NCBI GenBank assembly: GCA_017425745.1
Contig: JAFOXT010000377.1
Location: forward strand, 1 to 6,593
Origin: Clostridia bacterium
Lineage (GTDB): Bacteria > Bacillota > Clostridia > Oscillospirales > Acutalibacteraceae
Direction of reading: 5' to 3'
DNA: 6,593 bases
Positions within the stretch are counted from its first letter, which is position 1, and each line of letters starts with the position of its first letter. Shown in pieces: positions 1 through 5,712 of the stretch. The position numbers and the translations under genes are program-made. A model generated the notes under the pieces. That model was not told the origin of the DNA. It saw only the letters and a program-made list of their open reading frames with translations, and did not search any database.

Positions 1-43
1 GGGGTAAAGAAAAGGTCATCTTGTACATTTCTCGAAAGTCTGA

Positions 44-76
44 CAGCTTGTCGAAAATAACTTTTTCGACAAGCTG
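44..76. repeat. Perfect 14-bp inverted repeat (hairpin), possible dispersed palindromic element
   Basis: The arms at 44-57 (beginning CAGCTTGTCG) and 63-76 are exact reverse complements around a 5-nt loop (58-62). No T-run follows directly on either strand, so on its own it is not a classical terminator. It abuts a second hairpin at 77-100. Plus-strand frame 1 is open from the left edge to a TAA at 58-60, and frame 3 to a TGA at 75-77, so an upstream plus-strand gene could end inside it; neither frame shows a recognisable protein. It may be a dispersed intergenic palindrome of the kind found in many clostridial genomes, but one copy cannot prove that. Confidence 0.6.
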
Positions 77-110
77 AAACCGTTCTTAACTGAACGGTTT
101 TTATTTTTTT
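77..110 (+). terminator. Intrinsic terminator of an off-window plus-strand gene
   Basis: The arms 77-85 (AAACCGTTC) and 92-100 (GAACGGTTT) form a perfect 9-bp stem with a 6-nt loop, followed by T-rich sequence from 98 to 110 broken by a single A at 103. The polarity fits a transcript arriving from the left edge on the plus strand. The T-run contains the TAA stop codon (complement of 101-103) of the minus-strand transporter gene, so the two transcription units converge tightly. On the minus strand the same hairpin is followed only by TTTCAGC, so it would terminate poorly in that direction unless helped by the hairpin at 44-76. Confidence 0.75.
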
Positions 111-463
111 CTGCTTTTGCTGAAAAGCTCCTTTAACCCCAACACAACAAGAAAACCGCCAAAAAGCTTTTGCAATATTCCCTCAGAAAGCCAGGATAAA
201 CAAAGAAAACCGATAGCACTTCCTATTATCCCGAATAAAACAAGAGGCAGCACTGTTCTTTTGTCTATAAGCTTATTTTTGCAGTAAATTACGGTTGATA
301 TAAAAGCTGTGGGAATAAAGCAGAAAAGGTTTATTCCCTGAGAGGCAAGCTGAGGAAAATTCATATAACGGGTGAGATACACAACCAGAATTGTTCCGCC
401 TCCAAGCCCCATTGAGCCGAGCACACCCGATAAAAAAGCTGATATTACACTGACAAAATTCAT
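101..463 (-). CDS. TSUP (TauE/SafE) family membrane protein, C-terminal-half-like
   Basis: This is a 120-residue hydrophobic protein of the TSUP/DUF81 family, whose members carry sulfite, sulfonates or other small organic anions across the cytoplasmic membrane. The substrate here cannot be read from sequence. A glycine-rich GxGGGT signature lies at residues 19-24, after a first hydrophobic segment. Further hydrophobic segments lie at about 45-62, 71-92 and 97-114, and the tail is basic (SKSRKK). Family members are usually about 250 residues and contain two homologous halves; this protein is one half and its upstream neighbour is the other. The ATG lies in the same frame as the upstream gene, just after its tandem TAA TAA and two sense codons. 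I see no Shine-Dalgarno before it, so translation probably depends on reinitiation after the upstream gene. The two products presumably assemble as a heterodimer. Confidence 0.8.
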   Translation of the reverse strand: MNFVSVISAFLSGVLGSMGLGGGTILVVYLTRYMNFPQLASQGINLFCFIPTAFISTVIYCKNKLIDKRTVLPLVLFGIIGSAIGFLCLSWLSEGILQKLFGGFLVVLGLKELFSKSRKK

Positions 464-472
464 AGATACTTA

Positions 473-823
473 TTATTTTAAAATCATTCTGATTCCGAGA
501 TACAGCATCAGCAATGAAAAGACCTTTCTCAATATTTTATCGGATATTTTTTTCATAATTAAGCTGCCTGTAAAGCCACCAAGCACAGAAAAAGGAAGAA
601 AAAACAGACCGTCTTTTATATCGAAATAGCCGTTTCTGAGGTAAACAGAAACACTTATGATGCTCAAAGGAAGAATAATAGCAATCGCAGACGCCTGTGC
701 TTCCTTCTGTGATTTTCCCTTGCTTTTTATAAACGGTACTACGATTGTACCTCCACCTGCACCGAAAAGTGCATTGATAATTCCGACCGTCAAACCGGCT
801 GCTGCAGTTATAATTCTTTGCAT
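473..823 (-). CDS. TSUP (TauE/SafE) family membrane protein, N-terminal-half-like
   Basis: This 116-residue hydrophobic protein is the partner half of the TSUP transporter encoded just downstream. It has the matching GxGGGT signature at residues 21-26 and hydrophobic segments at about 4-22, 46-62, 73-91 and 99-115. It aligns along its length with the downstream protein (G-GGGTI-V near the start; the L/F-G-x-x-G-S region near 81-87; the LGI/LGL ending), as expected for the internally duplicated family. The ATG at 823-821 is supported by GGAG (complement of 832-835) at 8-nt spacing. It ends with two consecutive in-frame TAA codons (475-473 and 472-470). Family membership is fairly certain; substrate and direction of transport are unknown. 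No convincing minus-strand promoter could be picked in the A/T-rich region 836-960. Confidence 0.8.
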   Translation of the reverse strand: MQRIITAAAGLTVGIINALFGAGGGTIVVPFIKSKGKSQKEAQASAIAIILPLSIISVSVYLRNGYFDIKDGLFFLPFSVLGGFTGSLIMKKISDKILRKVFSLLMLYLGIRMILK

Positions 824-921
824 TTTTTCATCTCCGGGAAGTTTTTTATTCTTAGTCTTTGAAAAATTGAAAAAATTATTAGTAAAACCGTAAAAAAGGC
901 AGAATTATTTTGATTTAACTA

Positions 922-950
922 TTGTAAAAACAAAAAATAAATGATATAAT
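922..950 (+). promoter_or_regulatory. Sigma-A promoter of the zinc-ribbon gene
   Basis: TTGTAA (922-927), a 17-bp A-rich spacer and a perfect TATAAT (945-950) make a strong housekeeping promoter. A TG one base before the -10 adds an extended -10 element. It is followed by a strong Shine-Dalgarno, AGGAGG at 966-971, 7 nt before the ATG at 979. Confidence 0.85.
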
Positions 951-978
951 AAGCCATAAATGTTTAGGAGGATCAATC

Positions 979-1545
979 ATGATTTGTAAATTTTGCGGCA
1001 ATGTAATTGAAGATACTTCAGATTTTTGCTTCATTTGCGGTCAGAAGGTAGCTGAAGAAGCTACTGTTGAAGAAGCTTTTGTAGAAGCTGCTCCCGCACC
1101 CGAAGCTGAAGAAGCAGTTGTTACTGCTGATGCACCCGTAGCACAGGCTACAGCAACAGTTCCCGAATTCCCCGCTTTTGATATGTCAACCCTTCCTCAG
1201 GGTACACCCATCTATGCACAGACAGCTCCCGTTTATGCACATCAGGTATTTATTCAGCAGATTACTCCCGCTGCTCCCGCTACACCTTTCGTACAGGTTA
1301 ACGGTCAGAACCTCGGTGGTAAGGTTAAGGATGCAAGTGTTTGCTCAAAGGCTAAGAAGTTCTTCTCAGCTTTCTTTGCTTTAACATTCATTCTTCAGTT
1401 CATCAGCTGGATCTGGTACAACGGCGCTAAGAAGCAGGGCTTCCCCAAGAAGGCAGAGGATATTCTCAACTCAACAATGGTTGGTCTTTGCATCTTTATG
1501 GTTGCTGTTTGCGGTTTCCTTATTTTCAAATTTGTTCTTGGCTAA
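979..1545 (+). CDS. Zinc-ribbon membrane protein of unknown function
   Basis: The 188-residue product starts with a short treble-clef/zinc-ribbon motif: two CxxC pairs (C3/C6 and C17/C20) in the pattern CKFCG...CFICG. Residues about 22-62 are rich in Ala, Glu and Pro and very acidic, followed by a Pro/Gln-containing linker to about 115. A short basic stretch (KAKK, 124-127) leads into a first hydrophobic segment (about 128-147). A basic loop (KKQGFPKK) and a C-terminal hydrophobic segment (about 165-186) follow. The likely topology is a cytosolic zinc ribbon on a flexible linker, anchored by two membrane helices. The start is fixed by AGGAGG at 966-971. Strong promoter, Shine-Dalgarno and terminator and a restricted codon choice (10 of 12 prolines CCC, the rest CCT) suggest high expression. 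I do not recognise a specific family beyond the zinc ribbon and assign no function. Confidence 0.85.
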   Translation: MICKFCGNVIEDTSDFCFICGQKVAEEATVEEAFVEAAPAPEAEEAVVTADAPVAQATATVPEFPAFDMSTLPQGTPIYAQTAPVYAHQVFIQQITPAAPATPFVQVNGQNLGGKVKDASVCSKAKKFFSAFFALTFILQFISWIWYNGAKKQGFPKKAEDILNSTMVGLCIFMVAVCGFLIFKFVLG

Positions 1546-1562
1546 GACTACATAAAAGCTTT

Positions 1563-1593
1563 TCCCTTCACTTTCGGGTGAAGGGATTTTTTT
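1563..1593 (+). terminator. Intrinsic terminator after the zinc-ribbon gene
   Basis: A perfect 9-bp stem (1563-1571 with 1578-1586, core TCCCTTCAC/GTGAAGGGA) encloses a 6-nt loop TTTCGG and is followed by seven Ts (1587-1593). It lies 17 bp after the stop codon and insulates the strongly transcribed upstream gene from the sporulation gene spoIVA. Confidence 0.92.
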
Positions 1594-1595
1594 AT

Positions 1596-1624
1596 TCATA
1601 GAAAACTTTTATCCGTCATAGATA
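1596..1624 (+). promoter_or_regulatory. Candidate sigma-E (mother-cell) promoter of spoIVA
   Basis: TCATAGA (1596-1602), a 14-bp spacer and CATAGATA (1617-1624) resemble the sigma-E consensus known from Bacillus (about KMATATT, N14, CATACAAT): five of seven -35 positions and most -10 positions match, with correct spacing. The inferred start near 1631 leaves a short leader. spoIVA is a known sigma-E target, which supports the call; no sigma-A-like pair stands out in the same gap. An overlapping alternative -10, TATAGACT (1628-1635), lacks a -35 at the right distance. Confidence 0.45.
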
Positions 1625-1659
1625 TAGTATAGACTTATTTTGAAAAGAGGACGGATGAT

Positions 1660-3138
1660 ATGTCAGATACAAGTATCTATAATTCAATTGCTGCAAGAAC
1701 ACAGGGAGATATTTATCTGGGCGTTGTAGGCCCTGTAAGAACCGGAAAGTCAACCTTCATAAAAAGATTTATGGATGTGCTTGTTCTGCCGAACATTGAA
1801 GACGAAAACAAAAAGACCCGCGCTATGGATGAGCTGCCGCAGTCTTCACACGGAAGAACAATTATGACCACTGAACCGAAATTCATTCCCGAAAATGCAG
1901 TGGAGCTTACAATTGAAAATTCAATCCGCTTTACTGTCAGACTGATTGACTGTGTGGGCTATGTCGTTCCGAGTGCTATAGGCTATATTGAAAATGACGA
2001 GCCAAGAATGGTGAAAACTCCTTGGTTTGAAAAGGATATACCCTTCAATATGGCGTCAGAAATAGGCACAAGAAAGGTAATAACCGAACACTCCACCATC
2101 GGTATTGTTATAACAACCGACGGTTCTGTAAGTGATATACCTGAGGAGGAATACAGAGAAGCGGAAGATAGGGTTATAAACGAGCTGAAAGCCATAAATA
2201 AGCCCTTTGCGGTGTTGGTAAACACAACTGACACCAACAGTGAAGCCTGCCGTAAAAAAGTAAATGAGCTTAAAGAAAGGCATGGAGTTTTTGCAAGAGA
2301 GGTCAACTGCAAGGAAATGAGCAACGAGGAAATAAAGGAGATTCTTTCCGGAATATTGTATGAATTTCCCATCAAAGAGCTGAAGCTTGATTTTCCGAGA
2401 TGGATAAGTCATCTCGAAAAGAGTCACCCTTTAAGAAACGGTATTTTTTCTTCTGTTTCAAAAGCAGCGAGCGAGCTTTCAAAGGTAAAGGATGCAAAGC
2501 TTTTCACAGAAAAACTAAGCGAAAACGAAAACATTCAAGCCTGCATTCTTGCTGACACAAATCTGTCTGAGGGCGCAGTAAAAATAAAACTCACTCCAAA
2601 AGACGGATTGTTCTATGAGATTCTCTCTGAAAAAACGGGTGTTGCTGTAAAAAATGAAAGCGATCTTATGGCAAGGCTTATTGAAATGACGGAAATTGAA
2701 AAAGAGTTTCAGCGCTTCAAAACTGCTCTCAGTGAGGTTGAAGCAACGGGCTACGGAATTGTTATGCCGACAATGAAGGAGTTAAGACTTGAAGAGCCTG
2801 AAATTATGAAGCAAGGAAGTCGCTACGGAGTAAGGCTGAAGGCATCGGCACCGTCAATTCATATGATGAAAGCAGACATCACAACGGAGGTTGCACCCAT
2901 TGTAGGTACGGAAAGCCGCAGCGAAGAAATGATAATGTATCTGCTTAAAGAGTTTGAGGAAGACCCGTCCAAAATCTGGGAGAGCAACATTTTCGGCAAA
3001 AGCTTAAGCAGTCTTGTAAACGAAGGCTTACACACAAAGCTTTACAAAATGCCTACCGATGCAAGAATGAAAATTCAGGAAACTCTTGAAAGAGTTATAA
3101 ATGAAGGTTGCAGCGGACTTATCTGTATAATTCTTTAA
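1660..3138 (+). CDS. spoIVA: Stage IV sporulation protein A, spore coat basement-layer ATPase
   Basis: SpoIVA is made in the mother cell, hydrolyses ATP and polymerises irreversibly around the forespore. It forms the base on which the coat is built and is needed for cortex assembly. The product is 492 residues, the same as I recall for the Bacillus subtilis protein. It has a P-loop GPVRTGKS at 24-31 (Lys30), adjacent threonines T70/T71 at the sensor-threonine position, a Walker B-like RLIDCVG with Asp97, and a degenerate NTTD (188-191) in the G4 position of this TRAFAC-related ATPase. A middle region and a C-terminal domain follow, ending in the hydrophobic LICIIL tail; in Bacillus the C-terminal end is needed for targeting with SpoVM. 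The start is supported by AGAGG (1646-1650) 9 nt upstream. It is a monocistronic unit with no evident terminator before the next promoter at 3153. No key residue is missing, so it should be functional and marks the host as a spore former. Confidence 0.98.
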   Translation: MSDTSIYNSIAARTQGDIYLGVVGPVRTGKSTFIKRFMDVLVLPNIEDENKKTRAMDELPQSSHGRTIMTTEPKFIPENAVELTIENSIRFTVRLIDCVGYVVPSAIGYIENDEPRMVKTPWFEKDIPFNMASEIGTRKVITEHSTIGIVITTDGSVSDIPEEEYREAEDRVINELKAINKPFAVLVNTTDTNSEACRKKVNELKERHGVFAREVNCKEMSNEEIKEILSGILYEFPIKELKLDFPRWISHLEKSHPLRNGIFSSVSKAASELSKVKDAKLFTEKLSENENIQACILADTNLSEGAVKIKLTPKDGLFYEILSEKTGVAVKNESDLMARLIEMTEIEKEFQRFKTALSEVEATGYGIVMPTMKELRLEEPEIMKQGSRYGVRLKASAPSIHMMKADITTEVAPIVGTESRSEEMIMYLLKEFEEDPSKIWESNIFGKSLSSLVNEGLHTKLYKMPTDARMKIQETLERVINEGCSGLICIIL

Positions 3139-3152
3139 ACATTTATTAGCCC

Positions 3153-3181
3153 TTGAAAAATGAAAAAGTATGTGCTAAAAT
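3153..3181 (+). promoter_or_regulatory. Sigma-A promoter of the FAD oxidoreductase gene
   Basis: TTGAAA (3153-3158), a 17-bp spacer and TAAAAT (3176-3181) form a good housekeeping promoter, starting only 15 bp after the spoIVA stop codon. It would let the oxidoreductase be expressed in vegetative cells independently of the sporulation gene upstream. Confidence 0.75.
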
Positions 3182-3200
3182 ATTCCTACATTGAAAACAA

Positions 3201-3205
3201 AGGAG
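3201..3205 (+). promoter_or_regulatory. Shine-Dalgarno site that fixes the oxidoreductase start
   Basis: AGGAG lies 9 nt before the ATG at 3215. It would fall inside the coding region if the upstream in-frame TTG at 3191 were used. The Rossmann strand also begins right after the ATG (MGKKIIVAGGG), so 3215 is the true start. Confidence 0.85.
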
Positions 3206-3214
3206 AATAAAAAT

Positions 3215-4543
3215 ATGGGCAAGAAAATTATTGTTGCAGGCGGCGGCCACGGCGGTATTACTGCAGGTATGCTTCTTAGCAAAAACGGTTTTGACGTTAC
3301 TGTTTACGAAAAAAACAGCAGAGATAATATGGGTCACGACTGGACCGACATTTTTGATAAAAAGGGCTTTACTGCCATCGGTCTTCCCGTGCCTCCTCAG
3401 GAAATGTATAAGCTCAAGCACGATATGACCTTCTACGGTCCTCAGATGAATACTGCGCTTGTTCAGCACACACCTGAAGATCAGCTTGAAATTCAGATGG
3501 AAAGACGCGACATTTATAGCTACATTATCAATGCAGCTGAAGAAGCAGGCGTTAAATTTGTTTTCGGCTGTGCAGTTGAGGCACCTATCCTTTTCGGCAA
3601 CCGTGTTGTGGGCATCAAAACTGCTGACGGCGACAAGTATGCTGACCTTGTAATTGACGCTTGCGGTATGTATTCACCCGTAAGATCAAAGCTTCCCGAA
3701 TCTCTCGGTATTCAGAACAATTCAATTGATTACGAGCAGTTTTATGTTTACCGTGCATTCTTCAACAAAACTGCAGAGGTTGAAGATGTAAACAAGTTCA
3801 AGGTACTTATGCTCCATCAGAATAAGCTTGGTATTACATGGATTGCTACTGAAGAAGAAACAACCGACGTGCTTATCGGCCGTTTCAAGAAATTCGATAT
3901 GGACGAAGTTAACGCAACTATTGACACACTCCGTAAGGATAATCCAAGTATCGGTACTGAAATCAAACGCGGCGGTCAGTTCGTAAATATCCCCGTACGT
4001 CAGCCTCTCGGTGTTCTTGTTGCAGACGGTTATGCTGCAATCGGTGACAGTGCGTTTATGACAGTGCCCGTTATCGGTTCAGGTATTGCAAACAGCTTCA
4101 AGGCTTCAAAAGTTCTTGCAGATGCAGTTATAAACGACAAAGATGGCGCTTACAGTGCTGAATCACTCTGGGCTTATCAGACAGGCTTCTATAAGATTCT
4201 CGGTAACGGTCTCGCTCCCCTTGCAGCAGTTAAGCTTATGCTTACAAGACTTGAAGAGGGTGAACTCGACTACATCTTCGACAACGGCATTCTCAACGCA
4301 GACGATATGACAATCGGTGCAGACGATACAAACCTTGCTTCAATGCTTGGCGGTATGAGTCCTGCTGACATCAAAATCAAGCTCACAGGTCTTATCAACA
4401 ACAAGGTTATTCTTAAGAAGGTTGTTCGTATGGGTCTTGAGCTTGTAAGAGCAACTGTTGTTACAGGTGCTATGCCTAAGACATATAACAGAAAAGCTGT
4501 GCTTAAATGGGTTAAGAGCTATAATAACTGCTTCAAGCACTAA
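3215..4543 (+). CDS. FAD-dependent oxidoreductase, geranylgeranyl reductase/FixC-like
   Basis: This is a 442-residue soluble flavoprotein of the NAD(P)/FAD-dependent oxidoreductase superfamily (p-hydroxybenzoate hydroxylase fold). The N-terminal Rossmann fold has GxGxxG at 9-14 (GGGHGG), with the second-strand acidic residue Glu32 in VTVYEK to bind the FAD ribose. A middle motif ADLVIDACG (143-151) corresponds to the conserved DG-type motif. The second FAD motif is GDSAFMTVPVIGSG (277-290), with Asp278 contacting FAD and the P-x-x-G-x-G typical of the geranylgeranyl reductase/FixC group. The last 60 residues are basic and helical. The substrate cannot be inferred: neighbours are spoIVA and dusB, neither related. 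Reduction of an isoprenoid, a quinone-like compound or a hydroxylated metabolite are all possible. Codon choice is biased (many CGT/CGC arginines, unlike the mainly AGA spoIVA), suggesting good expression. The gene has its own promoter and terminator. Confidence 0.88.
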   Translation: MGKKIIVAGGGHGGITAGMLLSKNGFDVTVYEKNSRDNMGHDWTDIFDKKGFTAIGLPVPPQEMYKLKHDMTFYGPQMNTALVQHTPEDQLEIQMERRDIYSYIINAAEEAGVKFVFGCAVEAPILFGNRVVGIKTADGDKYADLVIDACGMYSPVRSKLPESLGIQNNSIDYEQFYVYRAFFNKTAEVEDVNKFKVLMLHQNKLGITWIATEEETTDVLIGRFKKFDMDEVNATIDTLRKDNPSIGTEIKRGGQFVNIPVRQPLGVLVADGYAAIGDSAFMTVPVIGSGIANSFKASKVLADAVINDKDGAYSAESLWAYQTGFYKILGNGLAPLAAVKLMLTRLEEGELDYIFDNGILNADDMTIGADDTNLASMLGGMSPADIKIKLTGLINNKVILKKVVRMGLELVRATVVTGAMPKTYNRKAVLKWVKSYNNCFKH

Positions 4544-4559
4544 GTTTATGCATAAAGAA

Positions 4560-4588
4560 ATCCCACCTTTTCAGGTGGGATATTTTTT
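4560..4588 (+). terminator. Intrinsic terminator between convergent oxidoreductase and dusB
   Basis: A perfect 9-bp stem (4560-4568 with 4573-4581, core ATCCCACCT/AGGTGGGAT) with a TTTC loop is followed by six Ts (4583-4588). It sits 16 bp past the oxidoreductase stop. On the minus strand the same hairpin is followed by TTCTTTATG, a weaker T-run, so it may also stop dusB transcription. Confidence 0.92.
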
Positions 4589-4590
4589 AT

Positions 4591-5559
4591 TCAAGTATTC
4601 TCAATTGTTATGCGGTAAGCCATTTCTTCAAGCTGTTCAATGCTTTCAAGTGACACAACAGCCTGTCTGTAGGCAGCTGCACCTCTGATGCCTTTAATAT
4701 ACCAGGCTGCGTGCTTTCTCGCCTCTCTTGTGCCTACCCTTTCGCCCTTGTATTCGCAGATTTTTTTGATATGCTTAACCATAACTCTCATTCGTTCGCT
4801 TACGGGAGGCTCAGGAAGAATTATTTCATGGTTGAGGTATGCATTTATCTGACTGAACACCCAAGGTCTGCCAAGAGCACCTCTGCCCACCATAAGAAGG
4901 TCGCAGTTGGTTTCTTCAAGCATCTGAGCAGCACTGAGACCGTCAACTATATCACCGTTTGCAATTACAGGTATTCCTACACTCTCTTTTACTTTTCTTA
5001 TCATTTCCCTGTCAACCGGCGGAGCATACATCTGCTGACGCGTTCTTCCGTGAACGGTAATTGCGCTCATTCCTGCCCTTTCGGCGCGCTGAGCCATTTC
5101 TATACAGTTTATACTGTCCTTATCCCAGCCGAGACGGATTTTAACAGTTACGGGAATATCAACGGCATCTTTTACTGCTTTCATTATTTCTTCAGCAAGC
5201 TCAGGATTCCGAAGAAGTGCCGAACCGCCTCCGTTACCGGCAATTTTAGGTGCAGGACAGCCCATATTAATATCAATTACATCAGGATTATATTCAAGGC
5301 ATTTAATTGCACTTTCGGCCATTGTTTTCGGATCTGAACCGAAAATCTGCGCTGCTGCAGGTCTTTCTTTATCTGAAAGGCAAAGAAGCTCCTTACTCTT
5401 TCTGTCGCACATTGTAAGCCCTTTACTGCTTACCATTTCGCTGACCACGTAGGTTGCACCGTATTCTGCACAAAGCTCTCTGAAGGCTCTGTCGGCAACT
5501 CCCGCCATAGGTGCAAGTGCAGCACTGCGGCTTTCAATTTCTATATTTCCAAGTTTCAT
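4591..5559 (-). CDS. dusB: tRNA-dihydrouridine synthase, DusB type
   Basis: This FMN enzyme reduces uridines in the tRNA D-loop to dihydrouridine using NAD(P)H. The 322-residue product has the usual length and motif order: APMAGVADRAF (16-26, FMN-binding strand 1), INMGCPAPK (97-105) with the catalytic Cys101, a glycine-rich GNGGGSALL that follows, VKIRLGWD (139-146) with Lys140, TVHGRTRQQMY (168-178) with His170, IANGDI (199-204) and GRGALGRPW (225-233), then the helical C-terminal tRNA-binding domain. The frame is open further upstream to 5790, but the start at 5559 is chosen because the family begins MKLGNIEI and GGTGGAG (complement of 5567-5573) lies 7 nt before it. The upstream extension would run across both divergent promoters. 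The exact Dus subgroup and the tRNA position modified are inferred from general resemblance. Confidence 0.95.
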   Translation of the reverse strand: MKLGNIEIESRSAALAPMAGVADRAFRELCAEYGATYVVSEMVSSKGLTMCDRKSKELLCLSDKERPAAAQIFGSDPKTMAESAIKCLEYNPDVIDINMGCPAPKIAGNGGGSALLRNPELAEEIMKAVKDAVDIPVTVKIRLGWDKDSINCIEMAQRAERAGMSAITVHGRTRQQMYAPPVDREMIRKVKESVGIPVIANGDIVDGLSAAQMLEETNCDLLMVGRGALGRPWVFSQINAYLNHEIILPEPPVSERMRVMVKHIKKICEYKGERVGTREARKHAAWYIKGIRGAAAYRQAVVSLESIEQLEEMAYRITIENT

Positions 5560-5596
5560 AGGTTCACTCCACCAAAATACAATATTACGTTTCCTG

Positions 5597-5625
5597 ATTA
5601 TATCACAAAGCACTTTCAAAATCAA
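5597..5625 (-). promoter_or_regulatory. Sigma-A promoter of dusB
   Basis: Read on the minus strand: TTGATT (complement of 5620-5625), a 17-bp spacer, then a perfect TATAAT (complement of 5597-5602) with TG one base before it (extended -10). It lies about 40 bp before the dusB ATG. Its -35 is separated by only 15 bp from the -35 of the divergent arsR-type promoter. Confidence 0.85.
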
Positions 5626-5640
5626 CATTTCATTTAAGGC

Positions 5641-5669
5641 TTGACAAAATGAAGCGTTGTATATATAAT
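5641..5669 (+). promoter_or_regulatory. Perfect-consensus sigma-A promoter of the zinc operon
   Basis: TTGACA (5641-5646), exactly 17 bp and TATAAT (5664-5669) match the sigma-A consensus at every position. Such a strong promoter fits a gene pair held off by a repressor and released by metal; the expected start near 5676 lies inside the operator. Confidence 0.93.
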
Positions 5670-5672
5670 AAC

Positions 5673-5692
5673 ATTTGAACAATTGTTCAAAT
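5673..5692. promoter_or_regulatory. ArsR/SmtB-type operator, perfect 20-bp palindrome
   Basis: The half-sites ATTTGAACAA (5673-5682) and TTGTTCAAAT (5683-5692) are exact reverse complements. They contain TGAACA-N2-TGTTCA, the core of the 12-2-12 operators known for SmtB/CzrA-type zinc sensors. The site begins 4 bp after the -10 and covers the predicted transcription start, so the sensor encoded 21 bp downstream would block initiation and autoregulate. Confidence 0.9.
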
Positions 5693-5712
5693 ATAAATGC
5701 TTGAGGTGTTTT

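Noticed and set aside
1..60. C-terminal coding end of an upstream plus-strand gene
   Set aside because: Two frames are open into the hairpin, but the 19 to 25 residues show no recognisable protein, so the frame and identity cannot be decided from this window.
470..475. Readthrough or recoding at the stop codons between the TSUP halves
   Set aside because: Two consecutive UAA codons without an obvious recoding structure make readthrough unlikely; separate subunits explain the arrangement better.
836..960. Minus-strand promoter for the TSUP pair
   Set aside because: Several weak TTTACA- and AATAAT-like hexamers occur, but none pairs at acceptable spacing with convincing matches; the promoter must lie here but cannot be placed.
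1983..2427. Two overlapping minus-strand open frames inside spoIVA
   Set aside because: Antisense shadows of a fully conserved gene, without promoter, Shine-Dalgarno or protein-like features.
3141..3183. Imperfect inverted repeat (ATTTATTAGC / GCTAAAATAT) flanking the oxidoreductase promoter
   Set aside because: Only about 8 of 10 positions pair across a 24-nt gap in A/T-rich DNA; too weak to call an operator or a spoIVA terminator.
4711..5337. A 208-codon plus-strand open frame
   Set aside because: It lies entirely antisense to dusB, whose catalytic motifs are intact; its translation has no recognisable domain and no ribosome site or promoter.
5683..5712. TTG start giving the ArsR-type protein ten extra residues
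   Set aside because: The codon lies in the middle of the operator and close to the predicted transcription start; an ATG with GAGG lies 30 bp downstream.
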